From Cryptomeria japonica (taxonomy: Eukaryota; Streptophyta; Pinopsida; Cupressales; Cupressaceae), in assembly GCF_030272615.1 (NCBI RefSeq), contig NC_081406.1:237749922-237813921 (forward strand): a stretch of DNA of 64,000 nucleotides. The letters run 5' to 3'. Made by a program: the position numbers and the translations under genes. Below the pieces are notes generated by a model. It was not told the origin of the DNA. It saw nothing but the letters and a program-made list of their open reading frames with translations, and made no database searches. Shown in pieces: positions 35,202-46,515 of this stretch. Every line of letters starts with the position of its first letter. Position 1 is the first letter of the stretch.

Positions 35202-37181
35202 TCAGATGCCGCTCTGCCCAGATGCTGTACCTGCCCCACCCCTACCTACTCCACCACTGGTACCGGCACCACCTGATCCATCTCTCCGTGGAGGCCTCAT
35301 CGAACCCCCACTCCCTCCTGCATCTCCTGATCTATCCCGCCTCAAAGGACCCATCACTCCCCCACTGCTCTGCATCCTCTGTAATCGCTCGGATCTCAAC
35401 TGTCGCAGCTGGGTATAACTGAGAGCTCGCTGACTGAATGGAACCACCTGCTCATATAAACCTCGCCAGTACTCTATCTCAGCCTGTGCTCGCCCAAACT
35501 ACCTCATAGTCTCCCCTGAAGGACCCTGTGCTCCCGCTCGGACTCTCTCCTGCAGCTCCGCCAATCTCTCCACTGTTGTATCTCTCTCCCGCAGCACCAC
35601 TGTCAGCTCTGCCTCACGTGCAAATAGCTGCACATCACTCGCTGCTACCTCCGCCTCTAATCTCTCTACCCGGCTCTGCAAATAACCTATCATGTGCTCC
35701 CGCAGATCCCCAGTAGCTCCCTCCCCCATGGCCATGGCTGCCGCACCTGTATCATCCCCTCCACTAGGTCCCTCCTCTGCACCACACTCCTCTACACCAC
35801 CCTCCCCAGCCCCACCCTCTCCTGCACCTGTATCCATCGGGATCTCTCTCTCCATCCCCCTCCCACTCAGCTGCACTCCTTCCTGCATCAAAGGTCCCTG
35901 TGATATCTGCAGTGGTAACCCCCCTCTCCCTCTCCGTTGTCTCGGCCTCCCCATCCCTCCACCTCCTCCTCCACCACCACCTCCTCCTCCTCCACCTCCT
36001 CCTCCTCTCTGTCCCCGTCCCCTCTCATCCTCAAACGCTGGGATCGGCTCAGCTGGGTCTGATATCCGTCGGATCGGGTGCGCCGCCCGATACTGGGTAT
36101 ACTCTGCTGTAACCCCTGCATCAATGACCCTCGGTCGTAGATCCCATGGCCTCGCCTGCAGTGTCCGGAACTCTGCCAATGCCTGATCATACGGTAGCAC
36201 TGGACCCCAGGCATACCGCTCTTGAATAACTCAAGCATACTCTCCCGATCCGCTCGGCAGTCCCTGCTGCCGTCCAAACTGCCTCATCACCCGTCCCGGC
36301 ACCTGTCTCTCTACGTGATAAGAGGTCCTCCCAATGAAGAATCGGGTCATGAAGCAATACGGTAGTGCCTCTGCATCATCCTCCCATGGCTCACACTCCA
36401 AGTATGGCCGCCAGATCACTGCATCTAGGTCATCCAATGCCCGCCGCCACCACTCTAGCTTCCCCAAGTGGGGCTGGCTCATCATACCACTATACATAAA
36501 CATATAGGGCTGGTCCACGGCTCGGAATCTCAGACTCACTGGTCGAGTCACTGGTAGATGCTCCCATGCCCACACATGCAGCAACGTCATGCCCACTGCT
36601 AGAGACCCCCGCCCTCTGTACACTACCTCATGTAACTCCTGATACATGTGCGCTAGCACGCACGGCCCCCAGGCATATCGAGTCCCCTCTGTCACCATCA
36701 TCTCAATCACCTGTCCCCATCCGACCGCCAATCCATGTGACCGCCTGTCTGGACACAGAAGTCCTCCCACGATCCCTGACAAAACTGCTGGAAGGGGCTC
36801 ATATAGTGCCGCTATATCCTCCCATGCGATCGAGCCATCATCGATGAATACGTCCTCATCAAATATCCGCTGACAGGACACCGTCCCCCAAGATCGATCA
36901 TATGTCACCAACTGCCCTCGAATCGGAATCCGAAGAATACGCCACACGTCCTCCAAAGTCACCATCATCTCGCCCTGAGCCAGATGGAACGTGCATGTCT
37001 CACTGTGCCATCGCTCTGCTAAAGCTGTAATCAAGCCATGATTCATCCGAATCACGGGCATATGCATCACCTCATAGAGCCCAGTAGCCGCAATACAATC
37101 TATCTCGATCTGAGTCAAACGATCTCGCAACCCCTGTGTCGCGGGGTGGCGCTCGCGTAACTGTAACACGCGTAGATCCTC
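35202..37181 (-). pseudogene. Antisense PMD gene of Gypsy-1, exon 2 (plant mobile domain protein), two nonsense codons
   Basis: A 660-codon frame antisense to gag-pol. Its first 315 or so residues are a plant mobile domain: MPVIRMNHGLITALAERWH, CTFHLAQGEMMVTLEDVWRI, RYAWGPCVLAHMYQELHEVV, GMTLLHVWAWEHLPVTRPV and PHLGKLEWWRRALDDLD. Then come a charged segment, a Gly-rich run (coded around 35950-36010), a coiled coil (YLQSRVERLEAEVAASDVQL) and an Arg/Gly-rich tail. In-frame TGA at 36231-36233 and TAG at 35499-35501 break it; both are one C-to-T change from sense. PMD proteins of the MAIN/MAIL type are host nuclear factors and the domain is also known in plant transposons. The role here is unknown. 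Confidence 0.88.
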
Positions 37182-37931
37182 CTGCACATAAACATTCATC
37201 AAACCACCATCAGTTGTTTTGTTATCAAACTTTCTTAAGTTTAAACCTAGACTATCATCAGATACTTTGATTAAGTATCTTCGAGTCTCAACAGGTAAGC
37301 AATCATGGCTGCCTAGACTTCAACAGGCATTTCTCCTAACAAATGACCTAAGTCTCATCGGGCTGCTATGGTTCAAAACAACTCCCACTTCACCTCATCA
37401 TCCATCAATCGTTAGGCATCAGGAGATTTGTTTTGTCCGACACTAGGGCATCTTGTATCCTAAAGCAAAAGTGCTATTTAATCTACAAAAGCACTCATTC
37501 TGAACAATAGCGCTACAACAACATCAATAGCACTCAAAAAGCCCTACAATAGCGCTACCCAAACAAAAGCGCTCAAACAGCGACACAATAGCGCTATTTC
37601 GGTCAATAGCGCTCAATTAACTACACCATAGCGCTAATTAATCAAAAGCGCTAAAACCGCTATACAATAGCGCTATTACATATCAATAGCACTCAATTGA
37701 CCCTACCGTCGCGCTAATTTATCAAAAGCGCTAAAACCAGCCTACAAAAGCGCTACATACATGCAAAAGCGCTAAAACTAGCCTGCAAAAGCGCTATTGC
37801 GGTACAATAGCGCTAATTCATGGAGCAAAAGCGCTAAAAACCTAGTTCCAGCGCTCTTGCTCCGACTTGACTTGAACTTAGCTAAAAACATACCAAACAT
37901 GCATAAAAAATGAGTTTTCGAATTTGCGTAC
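37182..37931 (-). other. Predicted phase-0 intron of the Gypsy-1 PMD gene (750 bp)
   Basis: On the minus strand it starts GTACGC after exon 1 and ends GTTTATGTGCAG before exon 2; both boundaries fall between codons. Gypsy-2 has an intron at the same place with a consensus GTAAGT donor and a homologous 25-codon exon 1. The intron holds the 37466-37860 motif array. Because it is antisense to the genomic RNA, it would not be spliced out during retrotransposition. No transcript data support it. Confidence 0.72.
37466..37860 (-). repeat. Array of about 19-20 CAA(A/T)AGCGCT motifs in the PMD intron
   Basis: On the plus strand the motif reads CAATAGCGCT or CAAAAGCGCT, the reverse complement of the leader motif. 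Variants have GTGCT or GCACT. Successive starts from 37509 to 37850 are spaced 20, 22, 17, 22, 18, 22, 17, 22, 19, 22, 17, 22, 19, 22, 19, 21, 20: alternately 22 and 17-19, so a pair repeats about every 40 bp. Intervening bases vary. Confidence 0.93.
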
Positions 37932-38006
37932 CGCTGGTCCATAGTCGGCTGGGCGCTGGTACTGGCGGACTCGCTCAAAACGGTGCTTGATGATCAGAAA
38001 CGGCAT
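37932..38006 (-). CDS. Antisense PMD gene of Gypsy-1, exon 1 (25 codons)
   Basis: ATG at 38006 reading down to 37932, beginning MPFLIIKHRFERVRQ and ending YGPA at the predicted donor. The Gypsy-2 counterpart is also exactly 25 codons, with KHRFE at the same position and a Y-x-P end. That conservation of length, phase and core residues between two diverged elements is the main evidence that this is real coding sequence. It adds a short basic N-terminus to the PMD protein. Confidence 0.72.
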
Positions 38007-38102
38007 CGTCGCTCCTCCTTGCTCTTCCAAATGTCACTGTCAAAGCTATAGTTTTCAACTGGTCGCGGTCACAAATGATCCTATTTTCACCCATTTCACC
38101 CC

Positions 38103-38109
38103 ATTTATA
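38103..38109 (-). promoter_or_regulatory. TATA box of the antisense PMD gene, Gypsy-1
   Basis: Minus strand reads GGGGGGTATAAATGGGG, about 97 bp upstream of the exon 1 ATG. It lies inside the element, not in the LTR. Confidence 0.6.
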
Positions 38110-38406
38110 CCCCCCGATGTCACCGTCACTTCGCCCTGTTCATCGCCGTGGTCCCCGTGAACTTCCCGAGCCCCCCATTTCTCCATGTTTCCCCCAATTT
38201 CTTCTATTTTTCTCCAATATACCTAATTTCTTCTATTCCACCACCCTGCCAATTTTCATTCTTTTTCGAGAGATCGCTCGATTTTTCGAAATTTTTCGGC
38301 CCATCTCTCGAGGGGGCATACCACCCATTAAATTAACATTTTAATGGGGCATTTCTTCACACCAATTTTTCTTTCTTTGAAACGATGCGATAAACTGCAC
38401 CGTCTC
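38110..38406. other. Gypsy-1 region between PMD promoter and 3' polypurine tract
   Basis: No gene. Pyrimidine-rich on the plus strand; it would contain upstream promoter sequence of the antisense PMD gene. Confidence 0.5.
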
Positions 38407-38419
38407 AAAGAGAGGCAAA
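38407..38419 (+). promoter_or_regulatory. Gypsy-1 polypurine tract
   Basis: AAAGAGAGGCAAA directly before the 3' LTR; Gypsy-2 has AAAGAGGGGTAAA in the same place. Confidence 0.9.
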
Positions 38420-39851
38420 TGTAGTCACATAAATCTGTCCATTTTAATTAAATGAATATTTCGTATTTATTCGATTAAAAATCCACTAGCCACCAGTTAA
38501 TTAAATTAATATTTAATTAATTCATCCCCAAACATTCTTCTATTAATTAAATAAATTATTCAATTTATTTTTATTAATTCATTAAATCAAATTCACAATC
38601 AATTAAATAAATAAAATCAATTTATTTAATTAAATCCCCCTATTCCTCTTTTAAATAAATTAAATAAAACATTTATTTAAATCATTATCCCCACCCCACT
38701 GGCATTTTCCTACAAATGCAACTTGCACACATATTTGAAATAAATGAATTTTTATAAAATCCTATTTTCCCTCACCCACCAAATCCACTTGCAAAATCTA
38801 ATCCCCTTCTAGATTCTTCTAAACCCTTCCTAATTAGCCTAAACCATTTCCTAAATATTGTCACATTCCTAAGCAAAATGGAGTCACTTCTCAAAGACCC
38901 CAAAGTCTTGGATAACCATTGAAGGTTTTCAACCTTCAACCACCAAAAACCCCAAAGTCTTTGAAAACCATTGAAGGCTTCCAACTTTCAACCACTTAAT
39001 CCCCCAAAGTCTTCAATAACCATTAATGGTTAATTCAACCCTCCCACATGGTTAAAACATTTGTTTGACTCAACCTCTATCCAACCACAAAGGTCTCATC
39101 AAGCATTTAATACTTTGACCATGATTATCTCTTAATCATTTGCACAAAGGTTTATCCTTAGATTAACTCCTAATCCAGTGGGTAATCTTAATTTAGGCTT
39201 GACTCTTAGCCTTTAGATAACCATGAGGTCTTCTCAGGCCTTTAATGCCTCCAACCTCTTCTCTCAATCCAATCCTGTGTTGACATTTGTCACCATTTCA
39301 TTGGTGCAAATTGTGCACATGGATCCCCAACTTTCAAGCTTGACCCTTGATTAAACCTTTCAATCCTGGCCATCCATTGCTCCATTTTTCCTATAAATAG
39401 AGCCCATTCCTTCATAATCCAGATCCTGAAAACTTGTATGCATTTAGACTATAGCCATTTTAGAGAGCATTTAGCATAGCATAACTAAATATTGTCTTTT
39501 GGTTAAAACAAAATCATTTTAGCATTAAAATAGCTTTTCATTTCATGTTTAGAGCTATTCTACAATCTCAATCCTCCATAAGCATCCATAGTGCAAAAAG
39601 CTGCTGAGAGCTACACTATTTTGGAACTTGGAGAGGAGAGGAACAAGGGAGAAAGAACTAATATCATGTTAAGAGATAGTTGGAGATATCTCATTGTCTT
39701 ACTTCTTTAGTTAGATATATTTAGCATGTTTTTAGTGTCTCCTTTGGAATGCCTTCATTGTGTTTGGTTTTTAGATTGATTAACTCTAACATCTTGTGTG
39801 TTTTATGTTGTTTGATCAAGAACTAACTTTGTGTCATTTAGGAGGGCATCA
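38420..39851 (+). repeat. Gypsy-1 3' LTR (1432 bp)
   Basis: Identical to the 5' LTR except for C/T differences near 39188 and 39268. Followed by the CTTTC duplication at 39852-39856. Confidence 0.97.
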
Positions 39852-39856
39852 CTTTC

Positions 39857-41160
39857 TATTGCTACTGCTTATGATTTATAGGTTGAGAAAATCAATGTAA
39901 AAAAAAATTCCTGCTTATGCTTAAAAAATTCCTTATTTCATGGTGATTTGGAGTAGGATATTTATATGACACACCTAGAGCACTATGTGATAAGAGGTAA
40001 AAGTAATTTAGTCTATAAATTGAAGAAGTCTTTGTATGGCATAAAATAGAGTCCTAGGATGTGGAACCTAAATTTTGATATGTATTTGTTGAGTTTGGGA
40101 TTTGAGCATTCTAAATCAGATCACTATGCTTATTATAAATTTGATGGTGATCATTCAATGTACATTTCATTATATGTTGACGATATGTCATTCATTAGTA
40201 AAGTGAAAGGTATGATTTCAAAACTAAAGTCTCAACTTGTTTCTAAATTTGAAATGAAAGATCTTGGTGTATCAAAAAATATTCTTAGGATGGAGATTAG
40301 AATAGATAGAATGAAAAAAAAACTTTGCCTAGGCCATCTATTATGTGTGTTAATTCAATTTTACATAATTTCAACATGTAGGATAGTAGACCACTATGTG
40401 TTCCTTTTATATTTGGAACAAATTTATCTATTTCAGATTGTCCTACATCCCCATTAGAGATGGAAAACATGGGAAAAGTACCTTACTAGAGTGTGGTTGG
40501 AATTTTGATGTATGCTATGTTCCGCATTAGACCACACATTGCCAACTAGTGGGAGTTCTTTCCAGATTTATGTCTAATCCTAGTAGACTTTATTAGAACG
40601 AAATTAAAAGAGTCTTCAAATATTTGAAGGGAACCTCAGAGTATTCTTTGTGTTATCATAGTAATTTTGTAGTAGACATGATTTCCCTTGATATTCATGG
40701 TTATGTGGATTCAGACTGGACAAGTGATCTTGATAGTAGAAGATCCACAAGTTCTTATTTGTTTAATTTATTTGGTGGTGAAATTAGTTGGATGAGTAAG
40801 TGATAAGCTATGGTTTCTGTGTACACTATTGAAGGAAATAATATAGAAGCTACTCATGCTTGTAAATAATCCATTTGTCTTAAGAGACTATGTTCATATA
40901 TTGGAATAAAAAAAGAAAGTGATAGTTTATTGTGACTATCAAAGTGCAATTTGCCTAGCTCAAAACTAGTCATTTCATGCTCAGACCAAGAACAATAATG
41001 TTCAATGTGATTTTTTTAGAGATATGGTTGAAGATGGAAAGGTGAAGCTAGTTAAGGTAGAAACTTTGATGAATATTGCAAATTATTTAACTAAGGCTAT
41101 GAGCACAAAGAAGTTCAGATGGTATTCAAGGTCTATGGGCCTCATGGCCCCTAGTAACTA
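39857..41160 (+). pseudogene. Copia-3 RT and RNase H, second part
   Basis: Resumes the Copia-3 coding region: RT from SIATAYDL through LYVDDMSFIS (about 40173) and the RNase H part with YVDSDWTSDLDSRRSTSSYLF (about 40693-40760). It ends in the SMGLMAPSN-like terminus shared with Copia-A1. It is broken by stops and short indels. The largest intact piece, 40059-40457, is RT palm and thumb. Confidence 0.92.
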
Positions 41161-41215
41161 ATTTATGGTGTAGATATTCACTTTACTCTTGCAAGGTGTT
41201 TGACAAGTAGGATAA

Positions 41216-41873
41216 TGTTGGGGAATTGTTGTCTCAACCTTGAATATACATAAGGTTAATATTTTTAGTAATTTTTCATTTAAGGACAAATTGGTCTAAA
41301 ATATTCCCCAAATCTTTTATTTGGCTAGATAAGCTTGCTAATAAATTTTCATTGCAAGATCAAGTCTAGATTTGAAGATATTAAAGTTTCTATTTTTGAA
41401 AGTTGCAAATGAAAGTTTCAAAGTCAATTTCAAGGGCTTTAGAAGCTATGAAATGTCTTGAAAGTGTTTTTAACTAGTGTATATGCTTATAGCTTGATAG
41501 ATCATGTTGGGAGGTTTACAATGCTTCAAATGGTTGGTCAATTGGGTACCCAATTCAAAAGTTATGGCCTTTGAAAGTTGGGTCTCCTAAAATAGAATAT
41601 AAAAATGTGTTGAATACATAAATGAGTTGTAAAATGGAGGTATATGTGTTTATGTGTGTTTTGACATATCATAGGGCATGTAAGATTAGAGATAAGATAG
41701 GTTCCACTTTATTGGGTGGTTTTAACCCATGGTTTTGTGATACCATTTGATGGCTTGATGTATTGTATCTCCTATATATGAGGTGCATGAGATGAATGTT
41801 ATGTGTAAGAATTTTATAACTATTGAGTTATCTTTGATTCTTTGGTTGGTGAGACTCCTCTGAAAATCTTGTT
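41216..41873 (+). repeat. Copia-3 3' LTR, left part
   Basis: TGTTGGGGAATTGTTGTCTC onward aligns with the Copia-A1 LTR up to the position of GAAGAGCTTGCTCTGC. There the TIR element interrupts it. It resumes at 46556. Confidence 0.9.
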
Positions 41874-41922
41874 GGGTAAGTGCACCAATATGGTGTGCAA
41901 AAAGAGGGGTATAAGTGGACAC
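41874..41922 (+). repeat. Left terminal inverted repeat
   Basis: From GGGTAAGTGCACC to AAGTGGACAC, pairing with 46516-46555. Confidence 0.65.
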
Positions 41923-42837
41923 TTTTTTTTTTTTTTTTCTGAAATTAGCTAAACCTAAACTTTGAGGAGAAATTTGAGAGACATCCACTCAAAATATAAA
42001 GATACTTAAAGGAAAAAGATTGTAGTACTTTGAATTTAGTTTCCAAACTACTAATTTTTAAAAAATTGGATAAGATTAAGGGGGTCAAATTCTTCGCAAA
42101 TGAAAAGCAGTCCCTGGTTTTTTCCAAAAAAATATAACATAGTGTCTCGCATGCACATAAAAAAAGTCATAGTTATATTTAGTATTTTGATAAATCATTT
42201 GGTAGAAAGATAGCTAAGAGTTAGCACTAGAAGTTGTGTATTGTTTTCTAATTTTTTATTGAGTATTTTTTTCCAAATGGGCACATCCTGAAAAATCAGG
42301 CACCTGTTTATGCGCCAAGCATAACATGCACCAAACTAATCAAAAAATGCAATTTTTTTTTGTAAGTGTAAAGAATCAAGTGCACTACAATAATATATAT
42401 TTTAAAAAAAAGTTGGATAAGTAGATCAAAAGTTAATAAAAAAATGGTACACATATGTCTATGAGAACTATGGAGACGCTAGTAAAAGAAATTCAATATT
42501 AATATGTTAATGTTGTTTAGATTTTAAAAAAAATATATGGTTAGAAAGCTCAGAAGATGGTTGAAAATAAGGTGGCAATTTTAGAAATACCTAGTTGATG
42601 AGGTGTAAACCTAATGATCACAAAGTCAAGAAACCAATTTGATAAAACAAAACATGTCAAAGCGGAGGGAAATGGAGGGAAATCAAACTTCCAACCCTCA
42701 GCCTTGTCATCCAAGCATAATTAAAAGCCTAAATGTACTAAATGCGTATAGGTTTTATTTTACTAATAGCGTGTATGGAGTTTTTAGAAACAATAGCATG
42801 TATGGGGTTTAGAGAGAAAAAAACCCGTATGGGTTAT

Positions 42838-42960
42838 GCCAACATAAAGACATCTTAATATATAGAAATACATATGTATGTATATGTAAAATGTGTATAT
42901 ATATAATGTGTATGTGTATGTATACATATATTTATGTAAAATATATGAATATATAGTCTC
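42838..42960. repeat. Imperfect AT/TGTATG simple repeat
   Basis: Stretches of TATGTATATG, GTGTATATATATAATG and TATACATATA, next to the truncated end of the Copia-4 gag remnant. Confidence 0.75.
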
Positions 42961-42994
42961 TCAATATCTTAGTACATTGTATTCCTACCCACAA

Positions 42995-43420
42995 CAATTC
43001 TTTCATTATCTTCCATCTTCAAATTTTCATATCTTACCCGGTAACCATCAAGTTTAGCAATTTTGACTGTAGGATCACCTTCATTCAAAGTTTTCAATTT
43101 ATCCCACATAACCTTAACCGATGATTTATCAATCAATCCCATGATCTACTGATCAATAAGTGAGCAGAAGAGGGCTTCTCTAGCTCTGCAATCATTCTCA
43201 ATATTCTTGTCCAAGTCTGCAGGAGCAGGATTGCAAGATATTGGATCATAAAGTGTGTATCCTTTCTCAGTGATCTCCCAAATATCCTTTCCAAGACATC
43301 TATGATGAGTCTCCATTCACATTTTCCATATCCTATGATTTTTTCCATCAAGCTTAGGGATTTCTCTTCTGAAAATAGTTGTCAGTGGATCAAAAGTGTT
43401 AGCTGCCATAGGATCTACAT
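42995..43420 (-). pseudogene. Copia-4 gag N-terminal fragment
   Basis: Conceptual reading gives GKDIWEITEKGYTLYD, NDCRARE, IMGLIDKSSVKVMWDKLKTL and RVRYENLKMED, matching the Copia-1 gag residue for residue over much of its length. Internal stops include a TAG after DQ. About 130 codons remain. Confidence 0.82.
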
Positions 43421-43467
43421 CAAGCTATTAAGCTTCTGAAAAAGAGGACCAAAGATTTGATACCAAT

Positions 43468-44696
43468 TGTTAGGATAATCAGTGAACAACTAAGAGGGGA
43501 GGTGAATCAGTTGTTAACAGATTATAACTTTTAATCCACTTAATAACCTTTAACCAGATTAAGTACCCATAAAGCATAAACATATATCGATAAACAATGC
43601 AACTTAACAATTAAATAGATAATCAATGCAAAGCAACCATACCACATAACACCATGATTTGTACGTGGAAAACCTGAAAAGGGAAAAACCACTGTGGGAA
43701 GCCTACCCACAGTTAGATGATACTTTTGCAGAAAGTATGTGTTACAATGAGGGGCCTGCACATACAGGAAGGCACACTGCCTAGAGCGTACTACTCATTA
43801 CAAAATAGTCTCACTGACATTAGAGAGGCAACAACCATCTCAAGGTAAGTGGACAACAATCCAATAGAGTGAACTGCCAGAGATAGCATCTACCATGCCT
43901 GATTACAGTCCCGATGAAGCTCAATACCGGAGGCCTTTGACCTCTTCCTTAATCCCAATTCGATCACCTATGATCGACCAAATCTCCTTCAAATATGATA
44001 TTGCATTCCAAGATCACGAACACTTATTCTATTCCCATACCATGATCTACAATGAGATCTTACATCATTTTATACAAACCCTAAGGCCTAAACCAATTGG
44101 GTCAGCTGCCTAAAAGATATTATAATAAGATCATTATGTAAATCCATATTACAATGATATTCCATGTCGGCTTAAGACCAAAACAAAAATAAAAAATTCA
44201 TAAATCATCTTGAAACATCCTGGTAGGGTGTAGAGTACACGTTAGCATCATACCGGTCCATAACCTAGATAGGCACCGGACCTATTCTAGGTCCACCACA
44301 CCAAAGTATATCTTCAAGCAGTTGAAGCATGATCAAAGAACATCTTCAACATCATGAAATCCATCTAGAAGTTGCACCAACACCAATTATGCATCCTATC
44401 AAGATTCCTCAGTGAAAGCTCTGTCAGTAGAGCCTTAAACCAATGTCGATAAGGGTTTACCAGAGTGTATGACAACATCTGATTACCAAGTCAATACCAA
44501 CTGACCAAAACATGCTCCAGAAGCACGTACCACATGTAACCAATCACATTCCATATATCCAAACATGTCGAAAGTGTCCAAAAGATAGTCTCTTCTGTCG
44601 ATAACACTAGCTCTTCTACCGGTAATCAAAACCTGCCTGCCGGTAACCAATCATAATAGCTAGTATTGAGATTAATGACAAAACATCAATGCAACA
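43468..44696 (-). repeat. Copia-4 5' LTR (1229 bp)
   Basis: Plus strand starts TGTTAGGATAATC beside a TTGGTATCAAATC primer-binding site (minus strand, about 43453-43466) and ends GCAACA. Confidence 0.78.
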
Positions 44697-46515
44697 CATA
44701 ATCAATTCATCCATAATGCAAACAAGCATGACATTATCAATCTAGAAAATTTGATCCCCTGACAACACCTATAAAACACAAAATAAATGTACATTAAAGA
44801 GAATTAGTATATCTTATTAATAAAAAATTGAATTCAAGGTACTATTCTATTTTAATATGTTACAAAATTTATACCTCATGCATGAAAGCTTTAGCTACAA
44901 CAAGTGTGGGAGGAATATCAGATGGTGTATTAACACCTGCTGCTGCATCTTGAAATGCATATTGTTTTTATCAATTTAAATCGATCTATAAATAAAAATT
45001 CATTTACATTTACAAGTTTTAAGAGATTGATAAATAAAATATTATCAATTCAAATCAACACACCTGTGTCTGTCTATGACCACCATACACCATATCCATC
45101 AAATCATCAATCGGTGTCACATCCTCTGCAGTGGTAGTTTGACATCTACTCTTACAAATTGTACATAGATGGGACATGGAACCATTTGCACTAGCCTTGA
45201 CATCCATCCCAAAGCATATTGAACAACTGGGACACACATGCTAAATGGGCTCACCAAGGCTAGATGGATCAACTAATGAGTCATCATCTGGGCCAAGAGG
45301 GTGTGATAGTTGTGTGCCATGTTGAATGATGACATCAGTCAATGCAGTGGCTTCTTGAAGAGTCTGTAGCTCCATTAATTGTTTCAGGGCTACTAGGATC
45401 ATGACATGGACCATAGGTTTTGGTGCTAGGGGGATGTGACTTTGGGGGTTTAGTACCCTCTAAGCTCTAGGTCTATCTTGGGTAGAGCCTCCACCTCTAC
45501 CCTAGAACTCTCTCATATCAAAATAGTTTTGCTACTCGATAAGGCTAAACTCACAATATAGTTTCCTCAAAAAATATGTGGTACCTCAAAATTATTGCAA
45601 GGTGGTTGGTCAAAGCCCATCCACCACCTATCCCAAAAAGCATTTTTCATCTGCAAATGGCTACACCAGTGTATGAAAAAACTCTTTGAATTAAGAGGTA
45701 AGGTCTCACTCATTTTGGGATCAATAAAAAGAGCACATATTTGTGCTTTACATATGTTTTTTTTTTCACTTCATCATATGACAATCCATTAGCATAAAAA
45801 GAACGATATTGATCCCTATAGCTTCCCCATTTTGTAATTTGATTGGAAACTTCATTGACACTACTAGCCAATGATTCTAGGGCTATGGAAAGGGATGCAT
45901 GATGTTCATGCTCGGATGCCTTCAGTCTATTCACCAGTCTAGTTATTTTGGCAATGTTTTGTGCTAACTGGTTCATTAAATCCTTCTGTGTAGCTTGTGA
46001 ATGGTCTACTGGAGGAGTTGGAGGGTTTGGTTGTGAGTTTTTCCCTAAGTTTTCAAGAGGTGTTTCTTGTTGGGGGGACATTATTTTTTGAATCTAATAT
46101 GCATTAATAACAAAAAATTAAAAACAATGAATTTACATTCTAATTGGGAATATAATTTATCAAATGCATAGAATAGATAAAAAAAATTGATCTCATACCT
46201 CTTTCCATTGTGCATGTGTTTGATTTTTAAAAACCCCATTCGTGTATCGTTTAGCTTGAAACCCTTAAAGTATTTTTTCTTGCAGTCATGGGTGAAAATG
46301 ACCTAGTGGCCACAGTCAACCAAAAAAAATTATTGACAGAAAAACACGTATGGGGTTTTGAAAACTAAACCGCGTACACATTTAGTATAAGAAAAACCCT
46401 GTATGCGATTTTGCTTCACTTAGGCTCGACAAAATGAGCCAAAATGCGTATGGGGTTTTTAAAATTTAAAATAACTTGTGCACATTTTGTGTTTTTCCAA
46501 TTTTTTTGGGGGGGG
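44697..46515 (-). other. Right internal part of the TIR element; one short reading frame, no known product
   Basis: Minus-strand frame 45710-46081 (123 codons: a Pro-rich start, then a helical stretch LAQNIAKITRLVNRLKASEH with coiled-coil character, ending near YANGLSYDEV). Frame 45055-45237 has a CPSCSICFG and CTICKSRC pair of Cys motifs. The reading between them is broken by stops. It may be a decayed element-encoded protein; I recognise no transposase. Confidence 0.35.

Larger units (their letters stand above)
14723..39851 (+). mobile_element. Gypsy-1: giant Ty3/gypsy (Tat-type) element with antisense PMD gene
   Basis: 25,129 bp including the nested Copia-A1; 19,130 bp without it and its duplication. 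Two 1432-bp LTRs differ at only 2 positions, both C versus T, and a perfect CTTTC duplication flanks it. Order: LTR, tRNA-Trp primer-binding site, 2.86-kb leader, one gag-pol frame, long 3' region with an antisense spliced PMD gene, polypurine tract, LTR. A second archaeal-type RNase H between RT/RNase H and integrase, and no chromodomain, place it with the Tat lineage. The coding regions carry four nonsense codons and the copia insertion, so it cannot be autonomous although it inserted recently. Confidence 0.96.
42995..44696 (-). mobile_element. Copia-4: truncated copia, 5' LTR plus gag start
   Basis: A minus-strand element reduced to a complete LTR (43468-44696), primer-binding site and the first part of gag. 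It is related in gag and LTR end structure to Copia-1 but is a different family. Truncation is at about 42995, inside gag after MEDNERI. Confidence 0.82.

Noticed and set aside
35692-36186. Plus-strand Pro/Ser-rich frame of about 164 codons
   Set aside because: Antisense shadow of the Gly-rich part of the PMD exon; no domain of its own.
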